From Avichristensenella sp031549905 (GTDB lineage: Bacteria > Bacillota > Clostridia > Christensenellales > Aristaeellaceae), in assembly GCA_031549905.1 (NCBI GenBank), contig JAVBPC010000019.1, positions 1 through 64,000 of the forward strand: a stretch of 64,000 nt of DNA, in the 5' to 3' direction. The position numbers and the translations under genes were made by a program. Under the pieces are notes generated by a model. That model saw only the letters and a list, made by a program, of their open reading frames with translations. It made no database searches and had not been told where the DNA came from. Shown here piece by piece: positions 16,873 through 25,600 of the stretch (positions within the stretch are counted from its first letter, which is position 1; the number at the start of each line of letters is the position of its first letter).

Positions 16873-17730
16873 ATGTCGGATATTCTTTTGAAGGCGCGCC
16901 TGTGCTACGCCGAGTGCACAAAGGCGGAAAAGCGCGTGGCGGATTATGTGCTGGCGTTTCCGGGCGAAGCGATGTACCAATCCATCTCTTCACTGGCCGC
17001 GCTGTGCAATGTTGGCGAAACAAGCGTTTTACGCTTTTGCCGCAGGGTTGGCGCGGGGGGCTACCAGCACATGAAACTGCAGCTGGCACAAGCCATCGCC
17101 GCGCAGGGAGAGGCAGGCACCGTCTCCCAGGCAACCGGCAGCGTATCCCTGGATGATACGCTAGAATCGCTGATGGACAAATCACACACCGCGCTGGCGC
17201 AGGCGCTGGAAGAAACCCGTCTGCATATGCAGAGCGGAGCGATCGATGCAGTTGTACGGCGGCTATGCGCCGCGCCGCATATCCACTTTTACGGCGTGGG
17301 CGGCTCTATGTTGACTGCGATGGACGCGGCTGCCCTGTTCCAGCAGATATCGCCGAATGTGCACATCGCCTCTGATCTGCACCAACAGCTGATGAGCGCA
17401 TCCCTACTTACACCCGGCGACGCGGCGCTCTTTTTCTCCTTTTCCGGTGCAACAAAAGATACGCTAGATATCGCAAGGCGCGCCACTCAAAACGGGGCGT
17501 TTCGCGTGGCCGTCACGCGCTCTGCGGAATCCCGCTTAAGCAAGGCGTGCGATGTTTCGCTGATCAGCGGCGGGCGCGAAGGCCCACTGCAGGGCGGCTC
17601 CGTCGCCGGGAAGATCGCGCAGCTGTACATCGTGGATGTGCTGTACGCCCAATTCTTCCGCGTTGCGCACGATGAGGCCGCCAAACGCCGGGCGCTGACT
17701 TCCGGTGCGGTGGCGGAAAGGCTGCTGTAG
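16873..17730 (+). CDS. RpiR/MurR-family regulator with SIS domain
   Basis: A 285-residue two-domain protein. An N-terminal HTH_6 domain (~1-77) has AEKRVADYVLAFPGEAMYQSISSLAALCNVGETSVLRFCRRVG. A C-terminal SIS sugar-isomerase fold (~105-285) has IHFYGVGGSMLTAMDAA and LFFSFSGATKDTLDIAR. RpiR proteins sense phosphosugars through the SIS domain. Divergent placement opposite nanE suggests it senses ManNAc-6-P or GlcNAc-6-P and controls that operon. The ribosome site is weak. A strong bidirectional terminator follows at 17734. Confidence 0.92.
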   Translation: MSDILLKARLCYAECTKAEKRVADYVLAFPGEAMYQSISSLAALCNVGETSVLRFCRRVGAGGYQHMKLQLAQAIAAQGEAGTVSQATGSVSLDDTLESLMDKSHTALAQALEETRLHMQSGAIDAVVRRLCAAPHIHFYGVGGSMLTAMDAAALFQQISPNVHIASDLHQQLMSASLLTPGDAALFFSFSGATKDTLDIARRATQNGAFRVAVTRSAESRLSKACDVSLISGGREGPLQGGSVAGKIAQLYIVDVLYAQFFRVAHDEAAKRRALTSGAVAERLL

Positions 17731-17733
17731 CGC

Positions 17734-17767
17734 AAAAGTGCCGCCCGAAACCGGACGGCACTTTTTT
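17734..17767. terminator. Bidirectional intrinsic terminator
   Basis: AAAAGTGCCG...CGGCACTTTT with an A run and a T run on either side serves the convergent regulator and BceB-like genes. Confidence 0.88.
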
Positions 17768-17775
17768 CCCCCACG

Positions 17776-19671
17776 TTACGCGGTGACGATGCGCAGGAAC
17801 CGCCGCATTGTCGCGGCATACAGCACGCACACCACCAGCGCGTACGCCAGCACGGATATCAGCAGATACTGCATTGTGGGCAGTATGAACAGGTACCCCA
17901 TTACCCGCACCGCAAAGGCCGCATGCACAAACCCCAGCAGCAGCGGCACAATCAGCGAGAGCCCCACCTGCACGCCCACCGCGCGCATCACATCCGCACG
18001 GGTTGCGCCGATGCAGATCATTGCCTGATACTTCGGCCTGTCCGCAGTGGCCTCGCCAAGCTGCTTGAACAGCAGCGCGCAGCCGGTCAGCAGCGCAAAT
18101 ACACAGAACAGAATGAGCCCCAGATAGCTCAGCGTACCGTACAGCATCCGCGATTGGGTAGTCAGGGTTTGATTGACCTGCGCAGCCACGGAAGGCACCC
18201 TCTCGGCGAGCTGTGCAAGCAGTGCATCTGTTGTCGTATCCGACGCCTGCACGCCCACAAACGCCCGGCGTTCCACCGACACCGCCGCGTGCCCCGCTAT
18301 CGAGCCGTCGGGCACGATGTACGCCTCGCCGATCTGCTCATTGCCGCCAAAGGGCCAGAAATCATCATCCATTGCGTTCAGGCGGAATGTTTCGCCGCCG
18401 ACCTCCACAAACTCCGGCGTTTCCACCGGCAGAAGCACCCTGACGTAATCCGGGGAGCGCAGGCGGATGACTTCGCCTTCCCGCACGGATAGGTCCGGAA
18501 CAGGCAGGTTACACAGCGGCATCAAAATCCCGGCGGCGGCTTCAATTGCCGATTGCTCCATCACAATATCGACGCCGTATGATCCTGACGACCCGGAAAG
18601 ACGCGCCACGGGTATCCACACAATCTTTTCATCGACCCCCTGCTCTTTCAGGATGGCTTCGACTGCGTCCCGGTCGCCTTCCCCCATCCATGCGGTGAGC
18701 GAAAACGCTTTGACCAGGCGCTGGCTGTACTGACCTTCACGCGCGCCAACGTATGCGCTCATCGTCAGCGCGGTACACAGCGTCACGATCGCCGTTGCGG
18801 ACAGCACGGATGTAAGCGCCAGGTTCCGGTAGTTCGACCGCAGGCGGTACCAAAGGTTCGAAATGCCGATCATGCGCACGCCTTTGTAGAAAAAGGCCTT
18901 GCTGCGTGTCAACGCGGAAAGCACCGCGGGCAGCAGCGCCTCAAACGCCCAGTATGTTCCGGCGATGACCAACAGCAGCACGGGAATGGAGAGGAAAATC
19001 ACCATGCCGCCCTCCATGATGAGGCTCAGGCCGTACCCGCCGCCAAGCGCCAGCACCGCCAACACCGCGCGGATAACGCGCCGCTTGGGCGGCGTCTCGC
19101 TGACGCGCATGCCCTGCAGCAGATCGATCAGCTTGCTGCGCCGCACCGTTATGGCGTTACGAATAGCAACCAGCACGAAGATACCGCCCACCACCGCACA
19201 CGTCTCCACCAATGCGGCGATCGAAAATGTGAACCCCATCGACGCTTCCAGCTTGATCACCATCGCCGCGCCCATCAGGAACAGCTTTGTCAGCAGCGTG
19301 CCAAGCAATATGCCAAGCCCCAGCGAAACCACCCCGGTCAGCAGGCTGTCATACAGAAACACGCGGCCCACCCTGCCCATCGGCACGCCGCACAGCGCAT
19401 AGATGCCGATTTCTTTTTTGCGTTGCTGCAGGAAAAAGCGGCTGGATGACCAGATGAACGCGAACAGTACGCACAGCATCACGATGGACATCAGCATCGC
19501 ACAGACCATCATCGCGGTGCTGTCTCCCCTGCCGCCAAGGGCTTCCGGGCTGTATTTCAGCACAGCAAAATTATAGTACATCGCCACCGATAGGATCAGC
19601 GCGCACAGGTAAGCTGCCGTGCTGCGCAGGTTGTGGCGAAACAGCTTCAGCGTCAGCTTGATCGCGCTCAT
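17776..19671 (-). CDS. BceB-like ABC transporter permease
   Basis: A 631-residue FtsX-superfamily permease of the bacitracin/lantibiotic type. There are about ten membrane helices, and the large extracellular loop expected between helices 7 and 8 spans ~300-520. The segments RFFLQQRKKEIGIYALCGVPMGRV and EATADRPKYQAMICIGATRADV are the paired cytoplasmic loops that contact the ATPase. It works with the ATPase to free cell-wall lipid targets from peptide antibiotics and to signal flux to its kinase. Its ATG overlaps the ATPase stop by 4 bp. Confidence 0.9.
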   Translation of the reverse strand: MSAIKLTLKLFRHNLRSTAAYLCALILSVAMYYNFAVLKYSPEALGGRGDSTAMMVCAMLMSIVMLCVLFAFIWSSSRFFLQQRKKEIGIYALCGVPMGRVGRVFLYDSLLTGVVSLGLGILLGTLLTKLFLMGAAMVIKLEASMGFTFSIAALVETCAVVGGIFVLVAIRNAITVRRSKLIDLLQGMRVSETPPKRRVIRAVLAVLALGGGYGLSLIMEGGMVIFLSIPVLLLVIAGTYWAFEALLPAVLSALTRSKAFFYKGVRMIGISNLWYRLRSNYRNLALTSVLSATAIVTLCTALTMSAYVGAREGQYSQRLVKAFSLTAWMGEGDRDAVEAILKEQGVDEKIVWIPVARLSGSSGSYGVDIVMEQSAIEAAAGILMPLCNLPVPDLSVREGEVIRLRSPDYVRVLLPVETPEFVEVGGETFRLNAMDDDFWPFGGNEQIGEAYIVPDGSIAGHAAVSVERRAFVGVQASDTTTDALLAQLAERVPSVAAQVNQTLTTQSRMLYGTLSYLGLILFCVFALLTGCALLFKQLGEATADRPKYQAMICIGATRADVMRAVGVQVGLSLIVPLLLGFVHAAFAVRVMGYLFILPTMQYLLISVLAYALVVCVLYAATMRRFLRIVTA

Positions 19672-20432
19672 TTGGCGTCACCGCCCATCGCGCCAAGCAT
19701 ATCCAGGATGGACTGAAAGAACACCTGACGGCCATTCTGGCGGTCCAGCCTGCCGTGCAGCGCACCATCTTTCAGGAACAGCACACGGTTGCAGTAGCTG
19801 GCGGCGTACGCGTCATGCGTAACCATCACCAGCGTTGTGCCGTAGCGCACATGCAGCTGCTCAAACGCGCCAAGCAGGTCTGCCGCTGCGAGCGAGTCGA
19901 GCGCGCCGGTCGGTTCATCGGCAAACAACACGGCCGGGGCGGAAATCATCGCGCGCGCCGCCGCCACGCGCTGCCGCTGCCCGCCGCTTAGCTGGTAGGG
20001 GGCCTTATCCAGCTGATCGCCAATGCCGAAGAATCCCGCCAAGCGGTCCACCTCGGAAAGGATTTTCTTCGGCTGCGTGCCGCCCAACACCAGCGGCAGG
20101 GCAATGTTATCCCGGACGCTCAGGTTATCCAGCAGGTTGTACTCCTGAAACACAAAGCCTATGCGCGTGCGGCGGAATCCTGCCATCGCCTTGTCATCCA
20201 GCGTTTCCAGGTTTTGCCCGTCAAATTGGATGCGGCCGGAAGTGGGCCTGTCGATGGTGGACAGCACGTTGAGCAGCGTCGTTTTGCCCGACCCGGACGG
20301 CCCCATGATACCCAGGAACTCGCCGCGCTCCACTTCCAAATCCACCTGATTGAGCGCCACCGCGCCGTTTGCGCCCCCGTTGTACTTTTTCACAAGGCCG
20401 CTTGCCCTGATAACGCATGAATCTTGCTGCAT
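19668..20432 (-). CDS. BceA-like ABC transporter ATP-binding protein
   Basis: A 254-residue MacB/LolD-type ATPase. Walker A is GPSGSGKTTLLN, Q-loop VFQEYNLLDNLSVRDN, signature LSGGQRQRVAAARAM, Walker B VLFADEPTGALDS, and H-loop MVTHD. ATG 20432 follows AAGGAG with an 8-base spacer; the longer frame to 20528 is without a ribosome site. It forms an operon with the permease and follows a kinase gene by 108 bp. Confidence 0.93.
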   Translation of the reverse strand: MQQDSCVIRASGLVKKYNGGANGAVALNQVDLEVERGEFLGIMGPSGSGKTTLLNVLSTIDRPTSGRIQFDGQNLETLDDKAMAGFRRTRIGFVFQEYNLLDNLSVRDNIALPLVLGGTQPKKILSEVDRLAGFFGIGDQLDKAPYQLSGGQRQRVAAARAMISAPAVLFADEPTGALDSLAAADLLGAFEQLHVRYGTTLVMVTHDAYAASYCNRVLFLKDGALHGRLDRQNGRQVFFQSILDMLGAMGGDAK

Positions 20433-20540
20433 ACTTTCTCTCCTTGTTCGCAAATTTTCGCCCGATGAAAGCATACACAAAATCCGCGCATCTGTCGCAC
20501 GCATCAGGATGACAAAGGCATGCCTCATGTGACATTCTTG

Positions 20541-21572
20541 TCACATTTTTTCCCGCCCCGGTTTCAGGTATTCGCTATAAAATGGCAATTTTAACATAAA
20601 AACGGTGCTGCCCTCCAAAGACTGCACGGCCATCTCCCCGCCAAGCGCCTCCGCGGTTTTCTTGGTGTAAAACAAGCCCATCCCGGAAGATGCGGCACTT
20701 TCTCTTCCCTGTTCGCCGGAAAAACCCTTATCAAACACGCGGCGGATATCCTGCGCGGGGATCGCGGGCCCTTCGTTTGCCACGCTGAGCACCGCCGCAC
20801 CCCACTCCCGCCGCGCGCCAAGGGTGACAACGCTTTTCTCAGATGCGTACTTGGCCGCGTTGCTCAAAAGCTGATCCAGGATGTACGCCACCGCCTGCTC
20901 GTCGCCCATGGCTTCCACCGGCGGCGCTTCGATCTCAACCTCCAGCCCGCGCGCCTGCCGCCGCGGCGCGGCGCGCAGCACGGCGGCGCGAAACAGCGCA
21001 GGCACATGAAGCGACGCAAGGCGCAGCGATTCATGCAGATGGCTAAGCCTTTCCACATGCAGCACATGGTTCACCTGCCCCCTGATGCGCGACAGCTCGC
21101 GCGTTAGCGGCGCGCGCACAGGTTCGGCCTCAGGGCGCTCCAGGATCAGCGCGCACACGGACAGCGGCGTTTTCACATCGTGCGCCCAGCGGGTCAGCGC
21201 GTCACGCTGATCCTGCAGATTCGCGTTCAGCGCCGCTTCCCGCGCCTCATACAGCAACGCATCATGGCGCAGACACTTGGCGAGGATGCGCACATCCTCC
21301 CCGCGCGACCCATCCATCACCGTGCCCAACGCCTCCTCTGTGGAAAGGCGCTGGATGATCTGCCGGTACCTGGAGCGGTAATGCATAAAGCCAAACCCGT
21401 AAAACGCCGCGCCCAGCGAAAGCAGCAGCAAATCCAGGTACGCCACTTCCATCCATATGGGCCGAAGCGGCACGCTCAGCGCCAGCACCAGATGGAATAT
21501 GCCCAGCAGACAGGCCCCGGCGCAAAGCATCTTCCAGGTATAGCGGAAATAGCTACGAATCCATGATGCCAT
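20541..21572 (-). CDS. BceS-like intramembrane-sensing histidine kinase
   Basis: A 343-residue kinase with two closely spaced membrane helices at ~11-31 and ~36-58 and almost no extracellular loop, the hallmark of intramembrane-sensing kinases. The H-box is ALTRWAHDVKTPLSVCAL, the N-box LLSNAAKYA, and the G-boxes are VANEGPAIP and GMGLFYTKKTAEALGG. BceS-type kinases read the transport activity of their BceAB partner. Its start lies inside the last 20 bp of the regulator gene, so the two are coupled. Confidence 0.9.
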   Translation of the reverse strand: MASWIRSYFRYTWKMLCAGACLLGIFHLVLALSVPLRPIWMEVAYLDLLLLSLGAAFYGFGFMHYRSRYRQIIQRLSTEEALGTVMDGSRGEDVRILAKCLRHDALLYEAREAALNANLQDQRDALTRWAHDVKTPLSVCALILERPEAEPVRAPLTRELSRIRGQVNHVLHVERLSHLHESLRLASLHVPALFRAAVLRAAPRRQARGLEVEIEAPPVEAMGDEQAVAYILDQLLSNAAKYASEKSVVTLGARREWGAAVLSVANEGPAIPAQDIRRVFDKGFSGEQGRESAASSGMGLFYTKKTAEALGGEMAVQSLEGSTVFMLKLPFYSEYLKPGREKM

Positions 21573-22233
21573 AACCAATCCCCTTCTTTGTAGTGATGAA
21601 CTCCGGCAGGCCCGCCTCGGCAAGCCGCTTGCGCAGGCGGTTGACGCTGACGGTCAAAGAGTTTTCATTCACATACACATCGTCATCCCACAAAAGCCGC
21701 ATCAGTTCATCGCGGGCTACCATCTTCCCCTTGCGCTCCATCAGCCGCGCCATCAGCTTCAACTCATTGCGCGAAAGCTCAATGCGGATATCGCCCACGG
21801 CCAGCGCCGCACCGCCCACATCCAGCGTCACGCCCGCGTGCGAAAAGTAGCCCTGACCGGGCGAAACGTATTCATAAGCGCGCCGAAGCATCGCCGATAC
21901 CTTGGAGATCAGCATCTGCGGCTCAAACGGCTTTGTCAGATAATCATCACCGCCGCCTTCCATGGCGCGGATGGCATCCGCGGGCGTATCCCGGGCAGAG
22001 AGAAACAGCACCGGCACCGAGGACACCTGCCGGATGCGCGCGCACCATGCATACCCATCCAGGAATGGCAGGTTCACATCCATGATCACCAGATGCGGCG
22101 CGGCGCGCAGGCTATCGCCAAGCACATCTTTCCACTGTTCGCACAGGACTACCTCATATTCCCAGCGCTGCAAAAGGCCGCGCAGTTCGCCGGCCAGCGC
22201 CGGGTCATCTTCAACAATGAAAATTCGGTACAT
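21553..22233 (-). CDS. BceR-like OmpR-family response regulator
   Basis: A 226-residue regulator. The receiver domain has FIVEDDPALAGEL, the phosphoacceptor in LVIMDVNLPFLDG (Asp ~54) and YLTKPFEPQ. The winged-helix domain ends with NSLTVSVNRLRKRLAEAGLPEFITTKKGIGYGI. ATG 22233 follows GAGGAGG. Together with the next three genes it forms a complete antibiotic-sensing and detoxification module that diverges from the NRPS operon. Confidence 0.92.
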   Translation of the reverse strand: MYRIFIVEDDPALAGELRGLLQRWEYEVVLCEQWKDVLGDSLRAAPHLVIMDVNLPFLDGYAWCARIRQVSSVPVLFLSARDTPADAIRAMEGGGDDYLTKPFEPQMLISKVSAMLRRAYEYVSPGQGYFSHAGVTLDVGGAALAVGDIRIELSRNELKLMARLMERKGKMVARDELMRLLWDDDVYVNENSLTVSVNRLRKRLAEAGLPEFITTKKGIGYGIMDS

Positions 22234-22334
22234 CAAAGGCCTCCTCTCCAAGTTAATATTGTACCACGTTTTTGAGGCAAAGCCCATTCAAAAGGTTCAG
22301 CGAATGTGTATGGGCTTGCTTCATCTGCGCGCTA

Positions 22335-22343
22335 AGCATAGCA
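22335..22343 (-). promoter_or_regulatory. Possible extended -10 for the BceR-like gene
   Basis: TGCTATGCT on the minus strand (22343-22335) resembles an extended -10 about 100 bp ahead of the ATG. There is no clear -35. Confidence 0.3.
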
Positions 22344-22367
22344 CAAACAGCCGCCGCGGAAAAAACA

Positions 22368-22385
22368 TTGCCTATAGACAGGCAA
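22368..22385. promoter_or_regulatory. Palindrome TTGCCT-N6-AGGCAA
   Basis: A perfect 6-bp-arm inverted repeat lies about 30 bp upstream of the possible BceR-like -10, a position suited to a response-regulator binding site. The rest of the 22234-22552 gap is AT-rich and holds no convincing gene. Confidence 0.35.
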
Positions 22386-22552
22386 CACCTACTTGTTTTG
22401 AAATAATATACATAAATTTGTTGGGTTAATGCAACTGCATAACCCTCCATATATCTCACTCCTGCAATACGAAATCGCATTTTGCAGATTCTTTTGCCAC
22501 ACGCAAAAACAGCGAAAGCGTTCCTACATTTAAATAGAGAGTTTTTATGCAG

Positions 22553-22581
22553 TTGACAAAAACTGCCAATGGCTGTAATAT
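22553..22581 (+). promoter_or_regulatory. Promoter of the NRPS operon
   Basis: TTGACA (22553-22558), a 17-bp spacer and TAATAT (22576-22581). The predicted start near 22588 leaves a leader of ~106 nt. It lies inside the upstream-extended open frame and so excludes a start at 22547. Confidence 0.75.
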
Positions 22582-22590
22582 TGTAGTGCT

Positions 22591-22617
22591 GTTACATGTC
22601 GCATTTTGTCATGTAAC
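22591..22617. promoter_or_regulatory. Candidate operator in the NRPS leader
   Basis: GTTACATG-N11-CATGTAAC is a perfect 8-bp-arm inverted repeat just after the predicted transcription start. It could be a repressor site or an RNA hairpin. Confidence 0.45.
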
Positions 22618-22693
22618 CGGATCGCTCCATTTCCCAAGTCATTATTCCAATCACATACGCCCGGCACCGCGATACACGGGAAGGATGACAGGC

Positions 22694-25600
22694 ATGCAAA
22701 CGGCGCTGCATCGGGAGGGCGCGAAGAATGCGTTCCCCTTGTCGAAAAGCCAAGAAAACATCTGGAACCTGGAGACGGCTTATTCGGGGCTTCCACTCAA
22801 CAACATTTGCAGTACGCTCAACATTTCGGGGCGGCTGGATATCGCGCTGCTGACTCAGGCGGTTTTAGGCCTAATAGAAACCACCCCTTCGCTGCGCACG
22901 CGCATCTTGCTGCTTCAAAGCGGGAAGCCTGGGCAGTATGTGGCGGAGCACAGGCCCGTGCAGGTGCCTTTTTTTGATTTTTCCCTTACGGGCGATGAGG
23001 GTATCGACGGCTGGTCCCTTTCCATTGCGCGGGAGATTATCCCGGTGCTTGACGCACCGCTGTATCACTGTGCGGTGTTCAAACGCAGCAACGGCACGGG
23101 CGGCGTGCTGCTCAAGACCCATCATCTCATTTCGGATGCATGGTCGCAAGGACTGCTGCTCAAGCGGCTTTCGGAAATCTATTTGACGCTGCTTGCCCAT
23201 GATGAACCGGACATGACGCCTGCCCCCTGCTACATCGCACATGTGGATGATGAGGCAGCCTACCTTGCTTCCCCCCAGCGTGAGCGTGACCACGCTTTCT
23301 GGTCAGACACGCTGCACGACCTGACAGATGCCCGCGCGAAGGCATACGATTACGCCGCAATAAGCCCCGTCGGGCGGCGCACTTCCTTTTTACTGCCGGA
23401 AAAGCTAAACCGGCTGATCACACTGTTCTGCAGCCAGCATAAAGTATCCCCCTTCGCGGTGTTTTACATGGCGCTGGCGATTTACCTGAAGCGTGTGCGC
23501 GGGCAGGAAAGGTTCTGCGTGGGCGTGCCGGTCATCAACCGCCGTACATTTGTAGAAAAGCAGACCCCCGGCATGTTCGTAAGCACGCTGCCCTTTGTCA
23601 ATACTATTGAAGAATCAATGACGCTGCTCACTTTTAACGAAGCGCTGCGCAACCAGTGGCATGTGCTGCTGCGCCATCAGCAGCTGCCTTATGAAGAAAT
23701 CCGCGCCATCGCGCAGGCAAACGGCTATCCTTCCGGCAAACTGTTTGATATCGTGCTATCCTACCAGAACGGCGGCTCCATGTCGGCGGGCGAATCCAGC
23801 ATATCCTTTGAGGGCCGTTGGCAGTACAACGGCTATCAGTCCGAGGCGCTGTGCATCCATATCTCAAGCCACAGCGGGGATGAGCGGCTGCTGGTGGATT
23901 ACGACTTCCTGACCCAACTTTTTTCCCTTGCTGAGATCGAGGCGCTGCACGCGCATCTCGTCAATCTGCTGCTGGATGCGCTGCAAAACCCGGACAAGCC
24001 TGTGCACGACCTATATGTTCTTGGCGAAACGGAAGAGGAAAGGGTGCTGTTCACCTTCAACACTTCCGCCGCACCCCTGCCGCGAACAAGCCTGAAAGAG
24101 GCGCTGCGCGCGCAGGCCGAGGCATGCACCAAACGGGTCGCCATTGTGTTTCAGGGACAGCGCATTCACTATGATACGCTGTGGGCGCTGGCAAAAGAGC
24201 GCGCAGAGCGCATCCGTGAGGTCGTGCACAAAAAAGGGCAGGTTATCGCCATACAAATGCCGCAGGGCATTGATCTTTTCGCTTGGCTCTGGGCCGTGAT
24301 CGAATCGCAAAACTTATGGCTGCTGCTGGATACGGACCAGCCCGCCGCGCGCGCGGATATCGCGCTTGCGCGCGCGGGGGCAAGGGCGCTGATCACGCCG
24401 GAGGGAATTTTCCCCCGCATAGCGGAAGAAATCCCCGTGCTATCCGCAGTCGATCCCGCGGCGTATCTGGTCTGTACGTCCGGCTCCACCGGGGAACCGA
24501 AGCTGGTACAGGTGGGCGAGCGCTCGCTGCTCAACTTTGCGCGGGCAATGAGCGAAGTCTATGGCCGCGGCGGTGTGCTTTCGGCCTGCAACGCCGCGTT
24601 TGACGCCTTCCTGCTGGAAAGCGTATGCGCGCTGCTTGGCGGCAAAACGGTCGTGCTGTGCTCTGACGCCGAGCGAAACGACCCCGTCTCCCTTAGCAAA
24701 ATCATACGTCAGTGCAGGGTGGGCTTCCTGGCGCTGACGCCTTCGCGGCTGCTGTCGTACCTAAAGGAGCCGGCCTTTGCCCGCGCCATCGCTCCGCTGG
24801 AAGGCATACTGTGCGGCGGCGAGGGTTACCCCGAAGAGTTGCTGCTGCGCCTGCTGGACCTGACGGGCGCGACCCTGTACAACCAATACGGCCCCTCCGA
24901 AGCGACGGTCGGTGTCACCCTTGCGCGGCTGAACGGCGCTTCCGCCATCACGCTGGGCAAGCCCATGCGCAATTGCCGCCTGTATGTGCTGGATGACCGC
25001 CTCAAGGCCCGCCCCATCGGCTCCCCGGGTGAAATCTGCATTGGCGGGGAATGCCTGGCGCACGGCTATCTGGGCGATGAAAAGCTTACGGCGGAGCGCT
25101 TTGCGCAAAATCCCTATCATGAAGGCCGCCTGTACCGCACGGGCGATCTGGGCATGTGGAATGAGCGCGGCGAGTTGGTGTTCCTTGGCCGCAAGGACGG
25201 TCAGCTGAAGCTGCAAGGGCACCGTATTGAGCCGGGCGAAATCGAATCCAGACTGCTGCTGCACCCTCTGGTAACAAATGTTGCCGTGCGCACATTCCAG
25301 GATAAGGCAGGCCATACGGTTCTGTCGGCGTACTATACCGCGCGCGCGCCGCTTGAGCCGGAGGATCTTCTCGCCTTCGCGTCCGCATACCTTCCCCGCT
25401 ATATGCTGCCCGCCCATGTGCGGCAGTTGGAACGCCTGCCCGTGACGCCAAACGGCAAAACCGACTACGCGCGCCTGCCTGTTCCGGAAATACGGCAGGG
25501 GCAGACGCTTCCCAAGGATGCGCTGGAAGAGACGGTGCTGCACATCTGGCAAGAGGTGCTGGGCAGTGACACGCTGGATGTCGAGACGGATTATTTTTTT

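Noticed and set aside
22253..22450. 65-codon minus-strand frame upstream of the BceR-like gene, with AGGAG before it
   Set aside because: Composition is not protein-like beyond the first residues and no family is recognised; it sits over the likely regulatory region.
22547..22693. 49-codon N-terminal extension of the NRPS
   Set aside because: The promoter at 22553-22581 and the inverted repeat lie inside it; the proper ribosome site precedes 22694.
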